A DNA stretch of 64,000 nucleotides, from positions 186,001 to 250,000 of the forward strand of contig NZ_JACJPP010000022.1 in NCBI RefSeq assembly GCF_014696135.1, in the 5' to 3' direction. The notes under the pieces are model-generated. The model made no database searches. It saw only the letters and a list, made by a program, of their open reading frames with translations, and was not told the DNA's origin. The translations under genes were made by a program, and so were the position numbers. This DNA is from Nodosilinea sp. FACHB-141. Its GTDB lineage: Bacteria > Cyanobacteriota > Cyanobacteriia > Phormidesmidales > Phormidesmidaceae. Below, piece by piece: positions 8,783-18,800 of this stretch (the stretch's first letter is position 1; the number at the start of each line of letters is the position of its first letter).

Positions 8783-9673
8783 ATGAAAACTAAGCAATTT
8801 ATCCTACTGGGCCTTCCTGGCATAGGGCTAAAGGCGCAAGCGGCTGCGCTAGCTGAACGCTGGCAAGTTCCCCATGTGGCTATGGGGGAACTGGTTCGCG
8901 GGGCGATCGCCGCTGAAACTGCGATCGGTGTAGAGGCTCGTCCCTACGTAGATGCGGGCGAGCTGATTCCCGATGCTCTGGCCATGAAGCTGATCCGCAA
9001 GCGGTTTGAGCAGCCCGATACTATGCTCAAAGGCTGGGTTTTAGAAGGGTTTCCGCGCACGCTAGCGCAAGCTCAAGCGTTTGATGAGTGGTGGGCTGCG
9101 GTGGGCCAGCCACCGGCGACGGTGGCCTATCTCAAGGCGCCGCCTGAGTTTTTAATCATTCGACTCTTAAACGAAAGCAGCGAGAAGCCGCCAATCTCAG
9201 CTATTCGAGACCGTTTAGAGAGTTTTCAGCAGTCGTTAGAGCCGTTGCTTGAGCACTATCAGCAGCGATCGCAGCTCGCCACTATCAATGCCAGCCTATC
9301 GTCTGCGGAGGTCGCCAACGCCTTGGCCCAACTCGGTCAAGAAGACACGGGTGCAGCTAAACTGATTCGTGATGAAGCCGAACTCGATGCGCTGCTGGCC
9401 AGTGAACCCCTGCTGGTGGTCGATTGTATGGCATCTTGGTGTGGCTCTTGTAAACAGGTGATGCCGTCAATTGATAAGCTGGCCGAGGTCTATGGCGACT
9501 CTGTCATGGTGAGAAAGATCGACTTTGATGCCAACCGTCAGATCACGAAGCGATTTGAGCTAAAGGGAATTCCTGCGGTGATGTTCTTTAAAGACGGCGA
9601 ACGGACAGAGACCCTAACTGGTATCAAGTCTTACCAGGAATACAATGCAGCAGTAAATCGCCTGTTGGCCTGA
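8783..9673 (+). CDS. Adenylate-kinase-like domain fused to thioredoxin
   Basis: Residues 1-185 follow the adenylate kinase fold: a P-loop-like GLPGIGLKAQ at 9-18, and the AMP-site motif GWVLEGFPRTLAQAQAFD near residue 87. Residues 195-296 are a thioredoxin domain with WCGSC (CGSC in place of CGPC), followed by DANRQITKRFELKGIPAVMFF and the cis-Pro of GIPAV. The Walker A motif is degenerate (canonical GxPGxGKGTQ, here GLPGIGLKAQ), so the kinase part may bind but not phosphorylate. The fusion suggests redox control linked to nucleotide sensing, which is inference. Confidence 0.8.
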   Translation: MKTKQFILLGLPGIGLKAQAAALAERWQVPHVAMGELVRGAIAAETAIGVEARPYVDAGELIPDALAMKLIRKRFEQPDTMLKGWVLEGFPRTLAQAQAFDEWWAAVGQPPATVAYLKAPPEFLIIRLLNESSEKPPISAIRDRLESFQQSLEPLLEHYQQRSQLATINASLSSAEVANALAQLGQEDTGAAKLIRDEAELDALLASEPLLVVDCMASWCGSCKQVMPSIDKLAEVYGDSVMVRKIDFDANRQITKRFELKGIPAVMFFKDGERTETLTGIKSYQEYNAAVNRLLA

Positions 9674-9801
9674 AGCCCAACGTAGAGAAATCGGGTTCCG
9701 CTGCTTGTTGCCTAAGGTTGGGCAGCAGTAGAGACTCGGTCTTTTGAACCGGCTTACTCGATGAGTACGGTTCTGGTCAAAATAGCTGTTCAGCGGTTCT
9801 C

Positions 9802-9825
9802 CGTTCCGGAGACGCTTCGTGAACG
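9802..9825. repeat. Short palindromic intergenic element
   Basis: CGTTC at 9802-9806 is mirrored by GAACG at 9821-9825 around CGGAGACGCTTCGT. The GGAGACGC-type core resembles short interspersed repeats seen in filamentous cyanobacteria. Only one copy was found here. The surrounding 9674-9959 interval shows no convincing gene. Confidence 0.35.
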
Positions 9826-9959
9826 ATCCTGGCGAGGCTGCTGTAGAGCAGGTCACGTACTTTAGGGCCAACAGGTGCGCCACTTAGCTAACAACGTTGT
9901 TGCAACGGGTTATTGCCGTGGATGCTGGTTTAGATGTTTGAGTGCCATTGCCCCAGCTC

Positions 9960-10310
9960 TTATCCTGGAACAGCCGGTACATCTCGGAGCAAGTCAGGTT
10001 CGGTGTGTACAAAGGTGATTTGCAATGTTCCAACTAGCTCTTGCTCTTTTGACATCGAGTCATGAGCAGGCGTGAGTTGCTCTAAGCTCTTTTGGCTCAA
10101 CTGCAACCCTGTTTGTTGTAGCGTTGCAGCAAGTTTGCTCAAGTTGGCGATCGGCACCTGAAAGTTGATGCAGATTGAAATGTTTGAGTACAGGTGAAAG
10201 TCAGTAATCCAAGCTCCTGCTTGATTAATTGCTTCACTCACACGGTCGGTCATGCTAACTCGTTCTGCTTGGGTAAACCCGTCCAAGCGCAGGAACTGTT
10301 GCCTAACCAC
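9960..10310 (-). CDS. Hypothetical protein
   Basis: A 116-residue frame starting with GTG. The sequence looks like a compact alpha/beta protein (VSEAINQAGAWITDFHLYSNISICINFQVP, split by turns), and the C terminus GTLQITFVHTEPDLLRDVP also looks folded. No known family was recognised. It is convergent with the kinase-thioredoxin gene and divergent from the next small ORF. Moderate certainty that it is coding. Confidence 0.5.
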   Translation of the reverse strand: MVRQQFLRLDGFTQAERVSMTDRVSEAINQAGAWITDFHLYSNISICINFQVPIANLSKLAATLQQTGLQLSQKSLEQLTPAHDSMSKEQELVGTLQITFVHTEPDLLRDVPAVPG

Positions 10311-10464
10311 AAGCTACCACCCAACGTGAATCAGCTCTAATTTAGTAAAACATGCGGGAGCAGAGCCGCCACCTAACCAAGGGCGTTGCGGCGGAGATGG
10401 TTTTGGTACTGGTGTGATATCCCTGCATCCTCTGAACGCAACCATTAAACGGTGTTTTGCACCT

Positions 10465-10794
10465 ATGGATTCATCCAACGACATTCCAAGAGAACTTCTC
10501 TCTTGTTCTCTTTCGGAGCGTGAGATCGTTCTCCCATATCCAGATGTCGTCGCGACTATTCATCGTTTGCCGGAGTTTGGCCTACGCTTGCTTGGCTGGG
10601 AAGGTTGGCTTCGGTATGCCGATGGCCACTGGGGGCATTCTGCGCGGCATCAAGGCACGATCGATCTCTCAGACATTCCCGCGCAAGAGGCGATGGAGCT
10701 TTGCATTTGCACGATTGAGCAGGCCTATGCTGAGGCAAAGCGTGAGCCAGAGGCAGGAGAGCTTTACTTTTGTGTCACAGTTGACGCCGCCTAA
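10465..10794 (+). CDS. Small hypothetical protein
   Basis: A 109-residue frame from the ATG at 10465 (a GTG at 10414 is also in frame). The composition is that of a real soluble protein: RLPEFGLRLLGWEGWLRYADG, with aromatic residues spaced through it, and a helical EAMELCICTIEQAYAEAKREPEAG near the end. A competing overlapping frame at 10457-10807 has poor composition and was dismissed. No family recognised. Confidence 0.5.
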   Translation: MDSSNDIPRELLSCSLSEREIVLPYPDVVATIHRLPEFGLRLLGWEGWLRYADGHWGHSARHQGTIDLSDIPAQEAMELCICTIEQAYAEAKREPEAGELYFCVTVDAA

Positions 10795-10874
10795 CTATTC
10801 GCTGTAGCAAACTCGGTCTTTGTGCTCTGGTTGCAGTTCACGTATCTTGCGGACCGGGTCCTGAGCTTAGGTCG

Positions 10875-11459
10875 TTAGGCCAATTCTCGATGGCGGAAAC
10901 AGTCTGTGGTGTGGTCGTTAACCATGCCTGCCGCCTGCATGTAGGCGTAGCAAATCGTGGTGCCCACAAACTTAAAGCCGCGCTGCTTGAGGTCTTTGCT
11001 CATCGCATCCGAGGCGGCGGTGCGGGTGGGAGCATCGGCCAGGGTTGGCCAGGCATTCTGCACGGGTTCGCCATCGACAAACTGCCAGATGTAGCGATCG
11101 AAGCTGCCGAAGGTTTCTTGCACTTTTAGAAACGCCTGGGCGTTGAGGGTGGCGGCGGCAATTTTGAGCCGGTTGCGCACAATTCCGGCATTGCCTAGAA
11201 GTTCTTGATGCTTGGCCTCGTCGTAGCCGGCGACGACCTGAGGGTCAAAGCCATCAAATGCGGCGCGAAAGTTTTCACGCTTGCGCAGAATGGTGATCCA
11301 GCTCAGCCCAGCCTGAAAGCCATCGAGAATGATGAACTCGAAATGCTTGCGATCGCAGTGTAGCGGTACTCCCCACTCAGTATCGTGATAGGCGATTTCA
11401 ATTGGGTCGTTGTGGTGCACCCAGCTGCAGCGGGGTCGGGCGTCGGGGGTGAAGGTCAT
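10875..11459 (-). CDS. tag: DNA-3-methyladenine glycosylase I
   Basis: A 194-residue helix-hairpin-helix DNA repair glycosylase that removes 3-methyladenine. Family signatures include RCSWV at the start, YHDTEWGVP (about 24-32), LDGFQAGLSWITILRKRE with the conserved Glu pocket region (about 45-62), and FVGTTICYAYMQA..GMVNDH near the C terminus, where the structural zinc ligands lie. Length is normal. It is a single gene, divergent from the COG0523 GTPase. Confidence 0.93.
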   Translation of the reverse strand: MTFTPDARPRCSWVHHNDPIEIAYHDTEWGVPLHCDRKHFEFIILDGFQAGLSWITILRKRENFRAAFDGFDPQVVAGYDEAKHQELLGNAGIVRNRLKIAAATLNAQAFLKVQETFGSFDRYIWQFVDGEPVQNAWPTLADAPTRTAASDAMSKDLKQRGFKFVGTTICYAYMQAAGMVNDHTTDCFRHRELA

Positions 11460-11623
11460 GGTCGTTGCTAAGAACGAATCAATGCAATTGTACTGGTTTG
11501 GGCGGCGCGACGGTCAAAGGCTGGCTGGGGCCATACTTTCTTACCTAAACAATCCCAACCCTGAGCGCCATGACTTCGGATTCATCGCTAGTATGGAAAA
11601 TGTCCTTGCGTTCAGAGAGCACC

Positions 11624-12775
11624 ATGTCTACCGCTGCGCCTCCCATCCAGCCCCAGGCCATGGATGACATCAAACACGGTCTGCCCGTTACGATCATTAC
11701 CGGCTTTTTGGGTAGCGGCAAAACCACCCTGCTCAACCACATTTTGGCCAACCAGGAAGGGCTCAAAACCGCCGTCCTGGTGAACGAGTTTGGCGAAATT
11801 GGCATCGACAACGACCTGCTGATCGCTACCGAAAACAGCGACGACACCATGGTCGAACTCAGCAACGGCTGCATCTGTTGCACCATCAACAACGACCTGA
11901 TGGAAGCGGTGTACAAAGTGCTGGAGCGCCAGGACAAAATTGACTATTTGGTGGTCGAAACGACCGGGTTAGCTGACCCCTTACCCATTGCGCTGACATT
12001 TTTGGGCACCGAGCTGCGCGACATGACCCGACTCGACTCCATCGTCACCGTAGTCGATGCCGAAAACTACAGCCTGGACCTCTTCAACAGTCAGGCCGCC
12101 CATAACCAGATTGCTTACGGCGACATTATTCTGCTCAACAAGGCCGACTTAGTCGATGACGCCGACCTCGATCTGCTAGAGGTCAAGATTCGCGACGTCA
12201 AAGAGGGCGCTAGAATCCTCCGTACCACTAAATCGCAGGTGCCGCTGCCGCTGATTCTCAGTGTGGGTCTATTTGAGTCGGATAAATACTTCGGCAGCGA
12301 CAGCGCTGAGGCCGAGCACGACCACGACCATCATGGGCATGATCACCACGATCACGAGGCCCATGACCACGCCAATTGTGACCACGACCATGGCCAATGT
12401 GAGCACGACCACGATGACCATGGCCATGCTCACGGGCACCACTCTGACCACTTAGCCATCGATGGGTTTACGTCGCTGTCGTTTGCCAGCGATCGCCCCT
12501 TTGCCATTCGCAAGTTTCAGCACTTTCTCGACAACCTGCTGCCTGAGTCGGTGTTTCGTGCCAAGGGCATTCTCTGGTTTGACGAAAGCCCTAAGCGCCA
12601 CATCTTTCACCTCAGCGGCAAGCGCTTTTCGCTTGACGATGACCAGTGGAAGGGCGAACCCAAGAACCAGCTGGTGCTGATTGGCCAGGGGCTAGACCAC
12701 GACACCCTGCGCGAACAGCTCAACGCCTGCCTGGGCATTCCTTCGCCAAAGCGAGGCCAGGGGTTTGGTAAATAG
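11624..12775 (+). CDS. COG0523 (CobW/ZNG) GTPase metallochaperone with His-rich insert
   Basis: From the ATG at 11624 the protein has 383 residues. Walker A GFLGSGKT is at 27-34, the metal-binding GCICC at 82-86, and NKAD is the guanine-recognition motif. Between the GTPase and the C-terminal CobW_C domain lies a segment of about 50 residues that is largely His and Asp (HDHDHHGHDHHDHEAHDH type), as in zinc chaperones of this family. The metal (Zn, Co or other) cannot be told from sequence. It is 15 nt upstream of a Rieske protein gene, so the two are probably cotranscribed. Confidence 0.9.
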   Translation: MSTAAPPIQPQAMDDIKHGLPVTIITGFLGSGKTTLLNHILANQEGLKTAVLVNEFGEIGIDNDLLIATENSDDTMVELSNGCICCTINNDLMEAVYKVLERQDKIDYLVVETTGLADPLPIALTFLGTELRDMTRLDSIVTVVDAENYSLDLFNSQAAHNQIAYGDIILLNKADLVDDADLDLLEVKIRDVKEGARILRTTKSQVPLPLILSVGLFESDKYFGSDSAEAEHDHDHHGHDHHDHEAHDHANCDHDHGQCEHDHDDHGHAHGHHSDHLAIDGFTSLSFASDRPFAIRKFQHFLDNLLPESVFRAKGILWFDESPKRHIFHLSGKRFSLDDDQWKGEPKNQLVLIGQGLDHDTLREQLNACLGIPSPKRGQGFGK

Positions 12776-12790
12776 AGGAAAACAGAGTCT

Positions 12791-13219
12791 ATGAAGCGTC
12801 GAGAGTTTAACAATCTGCTGGCGCTTGGGCTGCTGGCTAGCTCGTTGCCGGTGGCGATCGCAGCCTGCCAGTCTGACTCCACCTCTGAAGCAGGGTCGGG
12901 AGCCGATGGTGAGTTTGTCCCCCTCGGCGCCGTAGCTGATCTAGATGCCCAGGGCAGCCTTGCCAATGAGAATTTTCAGGGCAAGAATCTAGCGGTCATC
13001 CGTGACCCCAACGCTCCCGATGCTCTGATCGCCGTGAGTGCGGTCTGCACCCATGCTGGCTGTACCGTGGCTTGGAATAGTGAACAAAAGCTGTTTGCCT
13101 GCCCCTGCCACGCTAGCAACTTCAACACAGATGGCACCGTCGACTCTGGCCCTGCGCGGGAGCCGCTAGAGACCTTTGAGGCCAAGGTTGAGGGCGATCA
13201 GGTGCTGGTCAAAGTTTAG
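12791..13219 (+). CDS. Small Rieske [2Fe-2S] protein, PetC3-like lipoprotein
   Basis: A 142-residue protein with a Tat-like RR near the start (MKRREF) and a lipobox-like AIAAC, so it is probably exported and lipid-anchored at Cys26. The cluster ligands are CTHAGC (86-91) and CPCH (104-107), so both Rieske boxes are intact. It is shorter than the cytochrome b6f subunit PetC and resembles the small plasma-membrane PetC3 of Synechocystis. Its redox partner is unknown. It follows the COG0523 gene by 15 nt. Confidence 0.85.
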   Translation: MKRREFNNLLALGLLASSLPVAIAACQSDSTSEAGSGADGEFVPLGAVADLDAQGSLANENFQGKNLAVIRDPNAPDALIAVSAVCTHAGCTVAWNSEQKLFACPCHASNFNTDGTVDSGPAREPLETFEAKVEGDQVLVKV

Positions 13220-13225
13220 GGCGTC

Positions 13226-13254
13226 TGGTCTAGGGTTCAGGGTCTAACTAGATT
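13226..13254 (+). repeat. Intergenic GGGTTCAGGG-type element, copy 1
   Basis: CTAGGGTTCAGGGTCTAA lies in the gap after the Rieske gene. The same CTAGGGTTCAGGG core recurs at 47138, and its reverse complement lies near 51856-51870. Confidence 0.45.
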
Positions 13255-13314
13255 TTTGGACCTGTACCCTCTTTTCTACGTTGCCTCGTTCCCCGTCAGC
13301 AGGAGGCTTAGGCT

Positions 13315-13815
13315 ATGACCGACAAAGGAGCGCAACTGCATATCGACTGTCTCGCCTGCCAGATATTAGCGGGCGCACAGCTGGTACCCGGTGGCACCAT
13401 CGCAGAGAATCCCTGGTGGGTCGCTGACCACTGCGTTGGCCCCTATGGGTTGGGGTCGGTGGTGGTTAAAACTCGCACCCACCGCGAAAACCTGTGGGAG
13501 CTGTCGATGGCCGAGTCAGCCTCGATGGGGCCGTTTTTGCAGCAGATGTCGGAGGCGATCGCCCTGGCTATGGAGGCCGAGCGAGTTTACGTTAGCCTCT
13601 GGGTTGACCAGCCGCCCTACCACGTTCACTTTGTGCTGCAACCCCGCTACCCAGACGGTCGCCACCCTGAGGAACTGGGGCTTAAGGGCTTGGAGCTGCA
13701 GGTGTTTCGTACCCTGGGTAAGCCCCCCAGCGAGGCAGAGATGACTGAGGCCGCTGATCGCATTCGCACCGTGTGGCAGCAGAAATTTTCGCCCCAGGCG
13801 TCGTGCGAGTCGTAG
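13315..13815 (+). CDS. HIT-like (histidine triad) protein
   Basis: A 166-residue protein with CxxC near the start (CLACQ), a central fold resembling HIT hydrolases and the active-site-like segment [12 protein letters not shown] near residue 101. A canonical HIT triad reads HxHxH; here the third His is Val. AGGAGG lies 9 nt upstream of the ATG. The 3' end overlaps dtd by 13 nt, which implies translational coupling. Nucleotidyl hydrolase or transferase activity is uncertain because of the missing His. Confidence 0.65.
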   Translation: MTDKGAQLHIDCLACQILAGAQLVPGGTIAENPWWVADHCVGPYGLGSVVVKTRTHRENLWELSMAESASMGPFLQQMSEAIALAMEAERVYVSLWVDQPPYHVHFVLQPRYPDGRHPEELGLKGLELQVFRTLGKPPSEAEMTEAADRIRTVWQQKFSPQASCES

Positions 13816-14255
13816 TGCAGCGGGTGACGGCTTCTAGCGTCACCGTAGATGGGCAGATCGTGGGGAAAATTGGTGCAGGGCTTAACTTGCTGGTGGGCAT
13901 TGCGCCTACCGACACCGCTGCCGAACTGACCTGGATGGCGCGCAAATGCTTGGATTTGCGGCTGTTTCCGTCACCGGGCAGCGAGCGCTGGGATCTCTCA
14001 GTTCAAGATATTCAGGGCGAACTTTTGGTGGTGAGCCAGTTCACCCTCTACGGCGACTGCCGCAAGGGGCGCCGACCTTCCTTTGATGGAGCCGCCCCAC
14101 CCGCCCAGGCAGAAGCGCTGTACAACGACTTTGTGGCGCTGCTTAGAACCAGCGAGCTGCGGGTAGAGACCGGCCAATTTGGCGCGATGATGCAAGTCGA
14201 AATTCACAACGACGGGCCTGTCACCTTGGTTGTAGAACGGGACGCTTCTGGGTAA
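13803..14255 (+). CDS. dtd: D-aminoacyl-tRNA deacylase
   Basis: A 150-residue protein beginning at GTG with VRVVVQRV, the family's standard N terminus. The longer in-frame start at 13773 would overlap the upstream gene by 43 nt and was not used. Diagnostic motifs are SQFTLYGD (about 78-85) and the cross-subunit NDGPVT near residue 137, which form the active site. DTD hydrolyses D-amino acids and glycine mischarged on tRNA. Confidence 0.93.
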   Translation: MRVVVQRVTASSVTVDGQIVGKIGAGLNLLVGIAPTDTAAELTWMARKCLDLRLFPSPGSERWDLSVQDIQGELLVVSQFTLYGDCRKGRRPSFDGAAPPAQAEALYNDFVALLRTSELRVETGQFGAMMQVEIHNDGPVTLVVERDASG

Positions 14256-14731
14256 CAAACCTACGGACAAGTAACGCCTATGACCGAAGTCGAGGCGATC
14301 GCTAGCAACATCAGCGATACCTGGGCAATAATCAGCACCGACTTGGTCACTTCGGCGCGATCGCAGCTAATCAGTTGGGAACCACAAATACGCCCCTTAC
14401 TTGCCCCGTTATCGCAATAGGCTCGATAAGAACGACAAAAATGGCTAAATCGTTTCAAAAATGCAAAAATTCCCTGTTTACAACTGTGAGGCTTTTTGTA
14501 AGCTGGCATCTCTACTCTCAGCATGAATCCTCTATCTGAAGCCGTGTGAAGGTTCCATGAGACCCTCTATGAATGAGAAGGCTACAATCTCGAGTTCGTG
14601 CAGTGGTCATTTTGCATTTAGGTTGCTAAAGTAAACGTACTTTGATTTTTGTAAAGAAATTATTAATAAAACTAATGTCGGATTTTGCTTAATGCGAGTT
14701 CGCCGCCAGCGGTGAGGAGTCTCTAAAGTCT
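14256..14731. other. 476-nt intergenic stretch
   Basis: No convincing gene. A minus-strand frame at 14261-14524 has poor composition and no ribosome binding site. The last 100 nt are AT-rich (TTTTTGTAAAGAAATTATTAAT around 14645-14666), as expected of the promoter region of the following HAD gene. Confidence 0.5.
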
Positions 14732-15466
14732 ATGTCTGCGATCACTCTTTTTTGCGATTTTGACGGCCCCATCGCCGATGTCTCTGAGCGTTATTACGCT
14801 ACATATCGCCAGGGGCTAGATTGGGTGCAGGCAACTGCCCAAGCAGAGGGTAACCCTGTTACTATTCGCCATCTGTCAAAGTCACAGTTTTGGACCTTTA
14901 AGCAAAACCGGGTGCCCGACCGGCAGATCGCCCATTGGTCTGGGCTAGAGGGTGCAACTATCGATGCCTTTCTGGCGCAGGTCAGTCGCATCGTTAACCA
15001 TGCAGCTCTGCTCGATCGCGATCGGGTGCAGCCCCAAGCTAGAGAAGCACTCGATTTACTGCGCCAGTGCGGGGTGCGAGTGGTGCTGGTCACCCTCCGT
15101 CCCCCCGATCAGGTAATGGACTTTCTAGACCAGCACGATCTCCGCTGGGCCGTCAGCGACCTCTACGGTATGCCCCAGCTAGAAGCCGCCTACAGCAACC
15201 AAGCGAATCATAAGGTGGAGCGGCTAGGGGCGGCGATCGCCACCCAACAACGCCAGGGCTACGACCTCCGTCAAAGCTGGATGGTTGGTGATACCGAAGC
15301 CGACATCATGGCTGGCCAGACCCTTGGCATAGAAACCGTTGCCGTTACCTGCGGCATTCGCAGCAGTAGCTATCTTCAGGGGTTTCGTCCCACCCATCTA
15401 CTGCCCGATTTGTGGACAGCCTGCCAAAAACTTCAGCAGCGAGTCACTTTAGGCGGGTGTGCTTAG
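14732..15466 (+). CDS. HAD family hydrolase
   Basis: A 244-residue haloacid-dehalogenase-type phosphatase. Motif I is FCDFDGPIAD (Asp8 and Asp10), motif II lies in VVLVTLRPP, and motif IV in WMVGDTEADIMAGQ. The cap domain sits between residues 15 and 95. The substrate cannot be read from sequence; the fold resembles phosphoglycolate-phosphatase-like enzymes. GAGGAG lies upstream of the ATG. A strong hairpin separates it from mreD. Confidence 0.85.
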   Translation: MSAITLFCDFDGPIADVSERYYATYRQGLDWVQATAQAEGNPVTIRHLSKSQFWTFKQNRVPDRQIAHWSGLEGATIDAFLAQVSRIVNHAALLDRDRVQPQAREALDLLRQCGVRVVLVTLRPPDQVMDFLDQHDLRWAVSDLYGMPQLEAAYSNQANHKVERLGAAIATQQRQGYDLRQSWMVGDTEADIMAGQTLGIETVAVTCGIRSSSYLQGFRPTHLLPDLWTACQKLQQRVTLGGCA

Positions 15467-15507
15467 GCAATTTTCATCCAGGAACCTGTCCTAAACACCT
15501 AATAGTA

Positions 15508-15545
15508 CGAATCGTCCAGGCCGCTAAGGCAGCCTGGACGATTCG
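15508..15545. terminator. Bidirectional hairpin between HAD gene and mreD
   Basis: A perfect 14-bp stem: CGAATCGTCCAGGC (15508-15521) with GCCTGGACGATTCG (15532-15545), loop of 10 nt. It sits between convergent transcription units. T-runs are weak on both sides. Confidence 0.65.
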
Positions 15546-15617
15546 AGATTGATTAAGGCAGCTATTTGAAAAGATGGGGTGCTCAGAAATTGCGATCGCC
15601 TACTGCCTATCTACCCT

Positions 15618-16190
15618 CTAAGGCTCAGCGACGTAGCGCTCCCACCAGTGGTTGAGGGGATAGTAAAGCGCTGGAGCCCATAGACTACTCAAAATAGCTG
15701 AGCTCAGCGCTACCCGCTGGTGATATATCCAGATTCTGCCCAGGGGTGGGTAAAGCGAATTGGCCGATAAAAGCTGATCAAAACTAATTTGCAGCGCCAA
15801 CACCGTTTCTGCAATGACCGCCATCGCAAATACAATCAGCGCCACCGACACAATGTCTTCCTGGAGGTAGCGCTGCTTTTGCAGCCTTGCCGTTAGTACG
15901 CCAACCACAATCAAGCTAAGGGTGTGGGTTGGGTTAGGGGAGGTCATCGCATCCTGCAGCAGGCCCAGCACCAGCCCGGCTATAGCGGCCTCCCACTGGG
16001 TACGCTTGATGCTCCAGGCCACTACCCAGATTAGCAACCAGTGAGGGGCTACCCCCAGCAGTTCCATCCCCGGTATGCGACTGGGCAGCAGCAGGAGGCA
16101 GACCAGCACCGACGCTGCCGTGACTAGGCTATTGATCACCCAGGGCTGACGCCATAGGGGCAATGACGATGCTCTTACCCCTAGGGTCAT
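15618..16190 (-). CDS. mreD: Rod shape-determining protein MreD
   Basis: A 190-residue membrane protein with about five to six hydrophobic segments. It was recognised mainly by position as the third gene of mreBCD and by the MreD-like pattern of short loops, with GLVLGLLQDAMTSP near residue 73 resembling the conserved GLL.D loop. It partners MreC and RodA in the elongasome. The start codon overlaps the mreC stop by 4 nt. Confidence 0.85.
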   Translation of the reverse strand: MTLGVRASSLPLWRQPWVINSLVTAASVLVCLLLLPSRIPGMELLGVAPHWLLIWVVAWSIKRTQWEAAIAGLVLGLLQDAMTSPNPTHTLSLIVVGVLTARLQKQRYLQEDIVSVALIVFAMAVIAETVLALQISFDQLLSANSLYPPLGRIWIYHQRVALSSAILSSLWAPALYYPLNHWWERYVAEP

Positions 16191-17011
16191 GGCTGAGCTC
16201 CGTCGCCGCTTTCAGGGACAAGACCATTTTCGGGCGTTGCCCCCGGCAGCACGGGTAAATCCACCGTTTCTTGCGGTTCAAAGGGATGGATGATCGCCCA
16301 CTCCAGGATCGATAGGGGCGACGATACCTGAATGACTGCTTCTGGAGCCGGGCTCTTGGTTAGATCGATGGATTCGATGCGTCCGATGGGGATGTCTTGG
16401 GGAAACAGGCGGCTGTAGGAGGAAGTAACAATTACGTCACCGGCTTTAACGTCGGGGAGTTTTTCAAAAAACTCCATGACCACTCGGTTGTTAGATTGCC
16501 CTCTCACCACCCCCATGGCCCGGCTGCGGCTGACCTTGGCCCCTACCCGGCTAGTGGGGTCACTGATTAACAACACCCGTGAAGTGCTGGGAGACACCGC
16601 TACTACCCGGCCAATCAACCCGCCTGGGCCGGTCACTATATGCCCAGTTGCTACATCGTTACGGCTGCCCCGGTTGAGAACAACGTGCTGCCACCAGTGG
16701 TCAGCTCCGCGTCCGATTACCGTTGCCCGCACCCCATCCAGGGGATTGGCAGCTTCATAGTCGTTCAGGGTTTGCAGAGACCGATTTTGGTTCTCTAGCT
16801 CCACAATGCGTTGCTGGAGCTCAAGGATATAGCTGTTTTCGAACTGCTGCTCTCGGCTCATGCCCGGCTGTAGAGGCCGGGTTAACCAGTGATAGGTTTC
16901 GTAAATAACGGCACCATCATTGGCCCGCATTAGCCAAGCGGAGGAAATGGCCAGGGTAACCATTCCCGCTTTGAGGGCATTACGTGTCCACCAGCGGCGT
17001 AGAGCAAACAT
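16187..17011 (-). CDS. mreC: Rod shape-determining protein MreC
   Basis: A 274-residue bitopic protein with a membrane segment near residues 12-30, a coiled coil (LELQQRIVELENQNRSLQ, about 63-80) and the periplasmic beta-barrel domain with GPGGLIGRVV and SRVLLISDPTSRVGA. A Pro/Gly-rich C-terminal tail is present. MreC organises the cell-wall elongation machinery. It lies between mreB (33 nt upstream) and mreD. Confidence 0.93.
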   Translation of the reverse strand: MFALRRWWTRNALKAGMVTLAISSAWLMRANDGAVIYETYHWLTRPLQPGMSREQQFENSYILELQQRIVELENQNRSLQTLNDYEAANPLDGVRATVIGRGADHWWQHVVLNRGSRNDVATGHIVTGPGGLIGRVVAVSPSTSRVLLISDPTSRVGAKVSRSRAMGVVRGQSNNRVVMEFFEKLPDVKAGDVIVTSSYSRLFPQDIPIGRIESIDLTKSPAPEAVIQVSSPLSILEWAIIHPFEPQETVDLPVLPGATPENGLVPESGDGAQP

Positions 17012-17044
17012 AGGTTCTGGGTAGATGATGACTCTGGAGATGCC

Positions 17045-18404
<1,360 letters not shown>

Positions 18405-18764
18405 ATGACGATTAATGTGGTAACTCTGGTAGGCCGTGTGGGCACTGACCCAGAGGTGAAATATTTTGAGTCGGGTACGGTGGTGTGCAACTTGACCCTA
18501 GCGGTGCGGCGACGGTCGAGCCGAGACGATAAGCCTGACTGGTTTAACCTCGAACTATGGGGTAAAAACGCCGAGGTGGCGGCCAACTACGTGCGCAAGG
18601 GCAGTTTGATTGGTATAAGCGGTGCACTGAAGCTAGACCATTGGCAGGATCGCTCTAGCGGCACGGCACGTTCGAAGCCGGTTGTGCGAGTAGATCGCTT
18701 AGACTTGCTGGGCTCTCGCCGAGATAACGAGTCGTCCATGACCTACAGCGACGATGAATTTTAG
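18405..18764 (+). CDS. ssb: Single-stranded DNA-binding protein
   Basis: A 119-residue OB-fold protein starting MTINVVTLVGRVGTDPEVKYFESG, here split as the N-terminal strand and loop, then WFNLELWGKNAEVAANYVRKGSLIGISG. Ends with an acidic tail SMTYSDDEF, a form of the acidic tip that SSB proteins use to bind partners. Length is in the short range for cyanobacteria. Divergent from mreB, a conserved arrangement in the phylum as I recall it. Confidence 0.93.
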   Translation: MTINVVTLVGRVGTDPEVKYFESGTVVCNLTLAVRRRSSRDDKPDWFNLELWGKNAEVAANYVRKGSLIGISGALKLDHWQDRSSGTARSKPVVRVDRLDLLGSRRDNESSMTYSDDEF

Positions 18765-18800
18765 GAGATTAACTCCTATTTCTAGTTAGATACCCAAGGC

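Noticed and set aside
12300..12460. Repeat-like CAC/GAC-rich DNA, suspected tandem repeat or CRISPR
   Set aside because: It is the His/Asp-rich coding stretch of the COG0523 GTPase, with no spacer-repeat structure.
14261..14524. 87-codon minus-strand frame after dtd
   Set aside because: Poor codon composition, no ribosome binding site and no family likeness.
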